NCBI GenBank assembly: GCA_047639575.1
Contig: JBLIOB010000015.1
Location: 1-30,624, forward strand
From: JBLIOB01 sp047639575
GTDB lineage: Bacteria; Bacteroidota; Bacteroidia; Flavobacteriales_D; Parvicellaceae
Direction: 5' to 3'
Length of the DNA: 30,624 nt
How positions within the stretch are numbered: the stretch's first letter is position 1; each line of letters starts with the position of its first letter. Below are positions 8,294 to 14,788 of the stretch, piece by piece. The notes beneath the pieces were generated by a model. The model was given only the letters and a program-made list of their open reading frames with translations, did no database searches and had not been told where the DNA came from. Position numbers and translations under genes: made by a program.

Positions 8294-8737
8294 ATGTCCA
8301 AAAAAGACGATTGGTTAAATAATGAGTTTTCACATCTTGAAAAGAAGGGTGAAAAAGCATTTGTCACAAAGTTGAAATCTAACAAAGACAAAAGCGTCAT
8401 GGCTGTTCAATTGTTTTTTGAAAACCTAGGAAAAGAAGCTAAAGAGACACAAGTAGCATCTAAAATAATGGTTAAGTATATGCGTGATGGTTCAATTTCT
8501 AAAGACGAAGAAAAAGAACTTAAATCACAGTTAGCTGATATTTTCAAAGCGGTTGGACTTGGTATTCCTTTTGTTTTGATACCAGGAGCTTCATTGCTAC
8601 TTCCTTTATTAGTGAAAATTGCTCAGAAAAGAGGAATTCAATTATTACCCACAGCTTTTAATGAGAATAAACTCAAAGACAAAGTACAGGCTGCAGCAGA
8701 CGCCAAAAGATTAAATGAATCTGAAGAAAAAGAATAA
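8294..8737 (+). CDS. Small LETM1-like domain protein
   Basis: A 147-residue protein with no signal peptide. Its C-terminal half has the pattern KAVGLGIPFVLIPGASLLLP followed by LLVKIAQKRGIQLLPTAF, which resembles the LETM1 core found in mitochondrial ion-homeostasis proteins and in larger bacterial LETM1-related proteins. The first 90 residues are charged and probably helical. The hydrophobic stretch of about 20 residues (96-115) could be one membrane segment or a buried helix. It follows SulP by 78 bases and is closed by a strong terminator, so it may end the SulP transcript. Function unknown. Confidence 0.65.
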   Translation: MSKKDDWLNNEFSHLEKKGEKAFVTKLKSNKDKSVMAVQLFFENLGKEAKETQVASKIMVKYMRDGSISKDEEKELKSQLADIFKAVGLGIPFVLIPGASLLLPLLVKIAQKRGIQLLPTAFNENKLKDKVQAAADAKRLNESEEKE

Positions 8738-8750
8738 TACTGCTTTCAAG

Positions 8751-8795
8751 TAATAATAAAAAAGGGATTGCTTTGCAATCCCTTTTTTATTATTA
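8751..8795 (+). terminator. Strong rho-independent terminator
   Basis: A perfect inverted repeat with 21-base arms (8751-8771 and 8775-8795) around a TTT loop. The inner GC-rich part is GGGATTGC / GCAATCCC, flanked by A6 on the left and T6 on the right. It sits 14 bases after the LETM1-like gene and should end transcription from either direction. Confidence 0.93.
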
Positions 8796-8843
8796 CTTTT
8801 TGTGATCGGCATCAACAAACATTCCGTACTTTTCGAATTGATT

Positions 8844-8851
8844 TAAATTTG
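8844..8851 (+). promoter_or_regulatory. Candidate -7 box for the AI-2E family gene
   Basis: TAAATTTG matches TAnnTTTG exactly and ends 15 bases before ATG 8867. It lies just downstream of the terminator, where a new promoter is needed. No clear TTG is found at the usual distance. Confidence 0.4.
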
Positions 8852-8866
8852 CATCAGAACGCAAGC

Positions 8867-10018
8867 ATGGGAGAGCCGAATATTAATTCAGAAGAGAAGG
8901 AACAAAGCCAAAACATTAAGGTGATCAAGAACATCTTAGTGATCATGGTGATCCCTGTTATCTTTTATGTTTTATACCTTTTGCCATTCATTTTCGTACC
9001 CCTTTTTAGTGCAGTTTTCCTTGCTATTCTTTTTACTCCCTTAATGCGTTGGTTTAAAAGAAAGAAGGTTCATAAAATCATCGCCCTCGGTGCTGTAATA
9101 CTAATAATCCTATCCTTTTTCAAAATCGGTAGCGAGCTTGTTGGTTTATCAAGCAGAGAGATTATGGCATCTGATACAGATATGCTATTGGAGAAAATGG
9201 AAACTAAGTTGTTAGACGTAATTGAATATGGCCAGAGTACTTTCGGAATGCAACCTGACTCAGCGGAAAACATGCAGTTAAGCATGACTGATTCGGCATT
9301 ACACAGTCAAATCAGCACAGGCTCTGCAGGTTTTTTTAATCAACAAAAGATTCACGAATTATTTCAAAACAACCAAGATCCTGGTGTATTACTGGGGTAC
9401 TTTGGAGGGACATTAAATGTAATTCAGAAGTTCATCACACAAGTACTGATGATGTTCTTTTTTCTTCTCTTGTTTCTCTCTGGCTCCGTGGATATGGAAC
9501 GTTTGATGAACTCAACCGTTATCAGACAGCGGTCAGTATCTATAAAGACCATGCTCAAAATTGAAAAAAGTGTAGTCAAGTTTATTAAAGTCAAATTTCT
9601 ACTGAGTGCAGCAACAGGCGTTGGTTTTACAATTGCATGTTACGCAATGGATGTTAGTTTCCCAATCTTCTGGGGCTTATTTGCTTTTGCGATCAACTTT
9701 GTACAAATGGTAGGTTCCGTGATAGCCGTTCTGCTATGCGGACTTTTTGCATTGGCTGAAATAGACAACACTGGTACTTTAATGGTCTTCTGGCTGGTGA
9801 TTACCGGTGTTGAAGTTCTATTTGGCGGAATTTTAGAACCAATAATGATGGGAAAAACATTTTCGATCAATACAGTAACCGTTTTGGTCATGCTAATGCT
9901 CTGGGGTTATATCTGGGGTGTACCTGGACTCATTATGTCAATCCCAATTACCGTGGTCATTAAAATTATCTTGGAGCAAAACCCCAAGACCGCTGGTATT
10001 GCCAAAGTTCTGAGCTGA
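8867..10018 (+). CDS. AI-2E family transporter (DUF20)
   Basis: A 383-residue polytopic membrane protein from ATG 8867. The frame is open further upstream to 8768, but that extension runs through the terminator hairpin and the promoter-like box, so it is rejected. Two hydrophobic helices at the N-terminus (about 20-70) are followed by a soluble segment, then the conserved core: FWGLFAFAINFVQMVGSVIA and LEPIMMGKTFSINTVTVL, ending WGVPGLIMSIPITVVIKIIL. The family includes TqsA (autoinducer-2 export) and Na+/H+ antiporters, so the substrate is unknown. The inter-helix region (about 90-190), rich in Ser, Asp and Gln, is variable in this family. Confidence 0.9.
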   Translation: MGEPNINSEEKEQSQNIKVIKNILVIMVIPVIFYVLYLLPFIFVPLFSAVFLAILFTPLMRWFKRKKVHKIIALGAVILIILSFFKIGSELVGLSSREIMASDTDMLLEKMETKLLDVIEYGQSTFGMQPDSAENMQLSMTDSALHSQISTGSAGFFNQQKIHELFQNNQDPGVLLGYFGGTLNVIQKFITQVLMMFFFLLLFLSGSVDMERLMNSTVIRQRSVSIKTMLKIEKSVVKFIKVKFLLSAATGVGFTIACYAMDVSFPIFWGLFAFAINFVQMVGSVIAVLLCGLFALAEIDNTGTLMVFWLVITGVEVLFGGILEPIMMGKTFSINTVTVLVMLMLWGYIWGVPGLIMSIPITVVIKIILEQNPKTAGIAKVLS

Positions 10019-10185
10019 CCTAGTTTAATTTATTTCTCGTTGTATTATCGCGGTTCATTCTTGAGATGACAGATTAGATGTGCTAAACCAAGCCAGTCTT
10101 ACGTTTATTGTATTTGCTGAAATATTCATTGAACGTTTTTAAAAATTGCCTGTACAGTATTTCAAATCGACCTTAAAACCGCAAA
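10019..10185 (+). other. Intergenic region without recognised gene
   Basis: These 167 bases between the AI-2E gene and the CHENW-motif gene hold no convincing ORF, hairpin or RNA gene. A near match to the -7 consensus (TGTATTTG, around 10115) lies about 65 bases before the ATG at 10186; I do not call it a promoter. Confidence 0.5.
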
Positions 10186-11613
10186 ATGAAATCTAATAAC
10201 TCCTCCCCTTCTAAAATCACAAAACATATTAAAATTGCCGAACCTTGTCACGAAAACTGGACTGAAATGACTCCAGATGCAAAAGGAAGACATTGTGATA
10301 TGTGCGATAAAGTAGTGGTTGATTTCACAGATCATTCGAAAGATGAGATTGTTGAGCATCTAGAAAATGCAGATGGTAAAACATGTGGACGATTCAAGTC
10401 TAACCAAATTCACAAACCTGTTCTGAGCACACCTACTTTAACTAAAATCGCTGCATCAATTATGGCGGTTGTTGGCAGTCAAATGGGCTTACAAGCGCAG
10501 GAGGATTTACAATGGATGGGAGAAGCAATCGCTGATCCAATACCTACACAAATTCAAGCAGGGAACGCAGTTCCGATGACTTTAAAGGGGCTAGTCAAAG
10601 ATATTCATGGAATTGGTGTTGCCAATGCTAAAGTTGCTATTCACAGTGGAACGCACCTTCTTAAATCTGTTTTAACTGACGAGCAAGGAAAATATAAATT
10701 TGAGCTTCAAGAAGGAAGTGTAATATCTAACAAGATAACAGTGATGGTTCACGCATCTGGTTATGAAATGAAGGCGATAAATGATTTACCATTATCTAAA
10801 AATGAATCGACATTGAACCTAACGGTAGTTGAAAAAACGGAAAGAATGATAATGGGTAAAGTAGCCTATACTCAACCAATAGAAACGGTTCAAAAGACGG
10901 AAATTGAAAAAATTCATACGAAAGGTGAAGTTCGCGTCTGTGAACCAATTATACGTACTAAGGATCAAATTTGGGAAGAAATGGGCGATGTTTCAATTGA
11001 AGAGGAAATCGAAGTACTGAAAGTAGTTCAATCGATGCCAACAGAGCCAGACAAAGTAGACATTACTAAAACTATAGAAAATCACCCTGCAATATTTTAC
11101 CTAGGTGGCCCAACGCTAGTGCAAGAAGAGACGACTATTAATGAAACAGATATAACCTCAATTAAAGAAGAAATAGAATTAATCCCTATTCCAATCGAAG
11201 TAAATCCTGCGCCATTGAATTTAAGTCCATATAGAACTATTAATGGAAGATTTGAAGTCCAAACTCCGCAAATAGCTGAAGTTTTAAAAAGCCCTGAACC
11301 AACCGACCCAAACACCACTCCGGAAAACGAACAAAATGCAATTGAAACTTCTTCTCCAATAGAAAATGGAAAAAGAATTGAATTTACCGTTTACCCGAAC
11401 CCTACCATTGATTTTGTGAACATTCGATTAGAGAAAAAAGGAGATTACAACTATTCCGTTCAAGACCTTTTAGGGAAAACGATCTACCAAGGATTCTTTA
11501 TCGGAAACAAAATCGAAATAAGTTTTAGAGACCAACGATCAGGAGTCTATCTAATAAACATAACTAATAAAGAAGGTGTTAATCAGACAAAAAAAATAAT
11601 TCTAGAGAGATAA
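10186..11613 (+). CDS. CHENW cysteine-motif protein with carboxypeptidase-like domain and type IX sorting domain
   Basis: A 475-residue protein of unusual design. Residues 17-70 carry a metal-site-like motif: C21-H22 in EPCHENW, C37-x2-C40 in GRHCDMCDK, VVDFTDHS, and C67 in CGRF. A hydrophobic segment follows at about 85-104 and ends LQAQ, like a signal peptide but more than 80 residues in. Residues about 130-210 form a carboxypeptidase-regulatory-like domain (LKGLVKDIHGIGVANAKV; SVLTDEQGKYKFEL). Residues 215-395 are charged and low complexity. Residues about 398-475 are a type A T9SS sorting domain (VYPNPTIDFVNI; LGKTIYQG; SGVYLINI; KKIIL). The C-terminus predicts transfer by type IX secretion to the cell surface. 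How the cytoplasmic-looking N-terminus fits with Sec export is unclear. Function unknown. Confidence 0.82.
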   Translation: MKSNNSSPSKITKHIKIAEPCHENWTEMTPDAKGRHCDMCDKVVVDFTDHSKDEIVEHLENADGKTCGRFKSNQIHKPVLSTPTLTKIAASIMAVVGSQMGLQAQEDLQWMGEAIADPIPTQIQAGNAVPMTLKGLVKDIHGIGVANAKVAIHSGTHLLKSVLTDEQGKYKFELQEGSVISNKITVMVHASGYEMKAINDLPLSKNESTLNLTVVEKTERMIMGKVAYTQPIETVQKTEIEKIHTKGEVRVCEPIIRTKDQIWEEMGDVSIEEEIEVLKVVQSMPTEPDKVDITKTIENHPAIFYLGGPTLVQEETTINETDITSIKEEIELIPIPIEVNPAPLNLSPYRTINGRFEVQTPQIAEVLKSPEPTDPNTTPENEQNAIETSSPIENGKRIEFTVYPNPTIDFVNIRLEKKGDYNYSVQDLLGKTIYQGFFIGNKIEISFRDQRSGVYLINITNKEGVNQTKKIILER

Positions 11614-11645
11614 GGAATACATTGGCGAAAGATAAGTCCAGAACT

Positions 11646-12719
11646 TTAATTCATGATTTTTGTTTGGTGATTAATTGATTCTTTGTGAACGATTTTTAGT
11701 AGGCGATCTACGAATTCTTCACTCATCCCAAGTTTGGTAGCCAACAGTTTCCTATTTCCAATAATCTCATCCCATCGATCAACTTGTAAAATGGTCACGC
11801 CTTTAGATCTCTTTTCTTCTCCGATTTCTCCGATCAATTTAAAACGGGCAGCCATTTTCTCCATGATCTCTTCATCCAATAAATCAATCTGCTCTCGTAG
11901 TTTTTCTAACTTCGATTTAAACTCAGGGTCATCAATGTCTTTCTTACGAATTATCAACTGATCTACTATTAACTTGAAGCGTTCCGGAGTAATTTGTTGC
12001 TTTGCATCACTCAACGCATCATCGGGAGATATATGACTTTCTATCATTAATCCATCCATGTCAAGGTCGAGCGCCTTTTGAGAGATCAATGAAATTAAAT
12101 CTCTAGTTCCACCAATATGGCTGGGGTCACAAATAATTGGAATGTTCGGCAACGCCCTTCTTAATTCTATAGGAATATCCCATTTAGGGACATTTCTAAA
12201 CGGTGACTTTTCAAAACCTGAGAATCCTCTGTGTATAGCACCTAATTTAGTAATCCCCACATTATTCATTCGCTCGAAAGCCCCTATCCAAAGATCTAAA
12301 TCCGGATTAATTGGATTTTTAATCAATACAGGAATATCAACCCCTTTTAGCGCATTGGCAATCTCTTGAACTGAAAAAGGGTTTACTGTAGTCCTCGCTC
12401 CTATCCATAGAATGTCGATTCCAGCTTTTAGCGCAGCTTCTACATGATGCTCATTGGCTACTTCTGTGGTACAAGGGATTCCTGTTTCTAAGGAAGCCTT
12501 CTTTAACCAACCTAGGCCTACTTCGCCAACCCCTTCGAATGAATTAGGTCTTGTTCTTGGCTTCCATATCCCAGCACGTAGAATATTTACGTGTCCAGAC
12601 GAAGCCAGCTCCAGGCATGTTTCCATCACCTGTTGCTCAGATTCAGCACTGCATGGACCACTAATAATAATTGGTCTTTCTGCACTTCCTAGCCATTCAC
12701 TTATTGGAGTTACATCCAT
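11646..12719 (-). CDS. Bifunctional 3-deoxy-7-phosphoheptulonate synthase / chorismate mutase
   Basis: A 357-residue fusion. Residues 15-255 are a type I-beta (KDO8PS-like) DAHP synthase, which joins phosphoenolpyruvate and erythrose 4-phosphate in the first step of aromatic amino acid synthesis: GPCSAES (21-27), LRAGIWKPRTRPNSF (47-61), WIGARTT (105-111), LIKNPINPDLDLW (132-144), GAIHRG (160-165), CDPSHIGG (197-204). Residues about 265-350 are an AroQ-type chorismate mutase (LREQIDLLDEEIMEKMAAR), which makes prephenate. A C-terminal mutase is common in Bacteroidota and is thought to give feedback control. The start is placed at ATG 12719; the frame is open 13 codons further (to 12758) but those residues match nothing in the family and run through an AT-rich promoter-like region. 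Confidence 0.95.
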   Translation of the reverse strand: MDVTPISEWLGSAERPIIISGPCSAESEQQVMETCLELASSGHVNILRAGIWKPRTRPNSFEGVGEVGLGWLKKASLETGIPCTTEVANEHHVEAALKAGIDILWIGARTTVNPFSVQEIANALKGVDIPVLIKNPINPDLDLWIGAFERMNNVGITKLGAIHRGFSGFEKSPFRNVPKWDIPIELRRALPNIPIICDPSHIGGTRDLISLISQKALDLDMDGLMIESHISPDDALSDAKQQITPERFKLIVDQLIIRKKDIDDPEFKSKLEKLREQIDLLDEEIMEKMAARFKLIGEIGEEKRSKGVTILQVDRWDEIIGNRKLLATKLGMSEEFVDRLLKIVHKESINHQTKIMN

Positions 12720-12745
12720 AAATTTTACATCTCTATATAGTATAA

Positions 12746-12753
12746 CAAAAATA
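12746..12753 (-). promoter_or_regulatory. Candidate -7 box for DAHP synthase
   Basis: TATTTTTG on the minus strand matches TAnnTTTG and ends 26 bases before ATG 12719. This supports the shorter start. A -33 TTG at standard spacing is not present. Confidence 0.3.
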
Positions 12754-12799
12754 AGCATTACAAGTTCCCGTTATAGTATCTAGCCACATTCTTTAATCA

Positions 12800-13399
12800 A
12801 TCAAAATTATTCTCCTTATTGCTTCTCTTTTTCTTGCTGCTTCCGGGTTCTCTCAGGTAACAGTGAAAGATAGTACGCTGCAATATGAAATTCAATTACC
12901 CAATAAATGGCATGTTTCTAACGTAGATCTTGGCGAAATAACCATGACTTCGCCTCCTGAGAACATTTTAGACGCTTTTATTGAAAATATAAATGTATCA
13001 GTAATTCCGAAGGGAATTTCTCTTGAAGAACATAATGAACAGCATATTAAATCTGCATATAAAGACGATATTGGATTTAGGGGCTTCCGGCTAATAGAAT
13101 ACAAACTTACCACTATCAACGGCAAAAGGGCCGCAATTAATCAAGAACGATTTCATGATGGATCTAGAATGCTAGACATTTTTTTAGTAACCGTGGAAGG
13201 GAAATATTTCTTCTATCAAATAGTATGCGCTTCCCTTTCTGGACGTTTCCCTGAACACAAAGCGAAGTTTCAGAAAATCATTAATACGTTTAAAATTGAT
13301 GAATCAAAACTTAACCAATCAACTGTAAACACTATTGCAAAAAGGCTTGGAATTCCATTAAATGACATACCTAAAGTTCCTGAACGGCCTGATAATTGA
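12800..13399 (+). CDS. Secreted PsbP-like protein, apparent ATC start codon
   Basis: The first canonical start is GTG at 12863 (178 residues). The same frame stays open upstream to a TAA at 12794, and codons 12800-12859 encode a textbook signal peptide: ATC, then KIILLIASLFLAASGFSQ. There is no ATG, GTG or TTG in that segment. Either translation starts at the ATC (12800-12802), giving 199 residues, or the ATG was mutated to ATC and the protein now lacks its signal. The mature part resembles the PsbP/Mog1 fold: ITMTSPPENILDAFIENINV early, then NGKRAAINQERFHDGSRMLD and KYFFYQIVCASLSGRFPEHK with a closing FQKIINTFKI helix. Function unknown. It is divergent from the DAHP synthase gene and 38 bases before the next gene. 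Confidence 0.7.
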   Translation: MKIILLIASLFLAASGFSQVTVKDSTLQYEIQLPNKWHVSNVDLGEITMTSPPENILDAFIENINVSVIPKGISLEEHNEQHIKSAYKDDIGFRGFRLIEYKLTTINGKRAAINQERFHDGSRMLDIFLVTVEGKYFFYQIVCASLSGRFPEHKAKFQKIINTFKIDESKLNQSTVNTIAKRLGIPLNDIPKVPERPDN

Positions 13400-13407
13400 T
13401 ATCTTTG
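13400..13407 (+). promoter_or_regulatory. Candidate -7 box before the 313-residue secreted protein gene
   Basis: TATCTTTG matches TAnnTTTG exactly. It begins one base after the upstream stop codon and ends 30 bases before ATG 13438. This suggests the second gene has its own promoter rather than depending only on read-through. Confidence 0.35.
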
Positions 13408-13437
13408 ATCTCGTTAATCAATTGATCTCCAAAACGA

Positions 13438-14379
13438 ATGAAATTCTTGATTTTACTTTGTGCATTTTTCTTGTCGTTAGTTAGTTTAGCTCAAAAACCA
13501 ATCGACAATGTGTTATTGAGAGCTCATTGGAACATTGGGGAAACGTACGAATTTGAAGTAACAAGGATAAAAAAGAATTGGACCCACGAGGATTCTGTTT
13601 CAATAGATTCTATTACTTATAAAACCAAACTGGCCGTACAGGATACTTTTGCGGGTTATTACGATTTAATCTGGAGCTTTGATCATGAATGCTTTAACCA
13701 ATACAGCGTCCCGGCTGGACTATTTAATAAGGTCAATAAATCAACTGCGTTTGACGTACACTACACAACGGATCAAATTGGCTCTTTTGTTGGCGTTCAA
13801 AATTGGGAGGCAATTGGAAGTAAGTTGCATGACGACTTTCAAACAACAATAACAGCGGTTACCAGAGACTCCAGCAATGCTAGAGAAGAAGTAACGGATT
13901 TAATGACACCATTTTTAGATGTAATCACTACCAAACATGGCATAGAAGAAATTTACCTTGCGGAGCTTCAATATTTCCATTTTCCGTATGGAGCAAGGTT
14001 TCAATTAGGAGATTCTCTAAAATATGATCAGGATATTCCCAATTTTCTAGGTGGTACACCAATTAAAGGAAAGACTGCTGTTTACTTGAAAAGCATCAAT
14101 CAAACAAACTGTACCATTATCAGCGAAATGACGCTAGATCCATTTCAGGTAAAGGGATTGGTAATTAATCTATTAAGAGGGTTGAACTACGATGAAGATA
14201 AAATGACGAAAGCAATGGCTTCATCCAGAATATTAATCGAGGATAAAAATCATATGGAATATGACCACAAGAAAGGAATTCCAATTTATATTCGAGCTGA
14301 ACGAATTACAGAAATTAACCTGGCATCCGCACAAAACAATCGGATCGATATTACCGAAATAAGGTTAATAGCTAAGTAA
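13438..14379 (+). CDS. Secreted protein of unknown function
   Basis: 313 residues starting with a clear signal peptide (MKFLILLCAFFLSLVSLAQ, 1-19). No lipobox follows, so it is probably periplasmic or outer-membrane associated. I recognise no domain. The mature part alternates short hydrophobic and polar stretches as beta-rich proteins do (YEFEVTRIKKNW; IDSITYKTKLAVQDTFAGYY; KTAVYLKSINQTNCTIISEM) and ends IDITEIRLIAK without a sorting domain. It follows the PsbP-like gene. Its stop is one base from the stop of the convergent small gene at 14381, so no terminator fits between them. Confidence 0.75.
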   Translation: MKFLILLCAFFLSLVSLAQKPIDNVLLRAHWNIGETYEFEVTRIKKNWTHEDSVSIDSITYKTKLAVQDTFAGYYDLIWSFDHECFNQYSVPAGLFNKVNKSTAFDVHYTTDQIGSFVGVQNWEAIGSKLHDDFQTTITAVTRDSSNAREEVTDLMTPFLDVITTKHGIEEIYLAELQYFHFPYGARFQLGDSLKYDQDIPNFLGGTPIKGKTAVYLKSINQTNCTIISEMTLDPFQVKGLVINLLRGLNYDEDKMTKAMASSRILIEDKNHMEYDHKKGIPIYIRAERITEINLASAQNNRIDITEIRLIAK

Positions 14380-14380
14380 A

Positions 14381-14788
14381 TCACTCCAGCTTGTAATCGT
14401 TCTTTTTAGAAGACTTCTGAGCCAATTTGCCCGATTTAGTGTACCTAAAAAACACCTGCTTTTCTTCTACGAATGATCCTGCTACTGATCCCCACAGACC
14501 ATGCTTCCATTCTAGCGTTCCATCTTTTCTCCAAAGTTGTTCTTGAATATAAAATTTGCACTTTTTAGTATAGGCTTGATCTCCACTTTTAGCATTACAG
14601 CCTTTGCCCCACTGCTTAAAGCGGACATCGTACTTCACTGTGTCCTTTGAATAATACTCTTTGCTATATTGCCATTCTTTAAGAACATCTAACGTATCGA
14701 AACCTCTGAAATCTGAATACTTAGCAATTTGCTGAGCCTTCAATTGACCTAAGAATAAAACAAGAAATATGATTAAAATAAACTTCAA
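14381..14788 (-). CDS. Small secreted protein with MORN-like segment, TTG start abutting parC
   Basis: 135 residues. The start is TTG at 14788, directly after the parC stop (TAGTTG); there is no ATG nearby, yet the signal peptide is convincing (KFILIIFLVLFLGQLKAQ). The mature part contains WRKDGTLEWKHGLWG and FFRYTKSGKLAQK, which resemble the G-x-L strand-turn pattern of MORN or YwqK-type repeats. Two cysteines (in GKGCNAKSG and KKCKFY) could pair. Function unknown. It should be cotranscribed with topoisomerase IV, with no obvious functional link. Confidence 0.65.
   Translation of the reverse strand: MKFILIIFLVLFLGQLKAQQIAKYSDFRGFDTLDVLKEWQYSKEYYSKDTVKYDVRFKQWGKGCNAKSGDQAYTKKCKFYIQEQLWRKDGTLEWKHGLWGSVAGSFVEEKQVFFRYTKSGKLAQKSSKKNDYKLE

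Noticed and set aside
8768..8866. N-terminal extension of the AI-2E protein
   Set aside because: It begins inside the terminator hairpin and runs through a -7-like box; the residues are unlike the family. ATG 8867 is preferred.
12720..12758. 13-codon N-terminal extension of DAHP synthase
   Set aside because: The family begins near MDVTPISEWL; the extra codons lie in an AT-rich promoter-like region.
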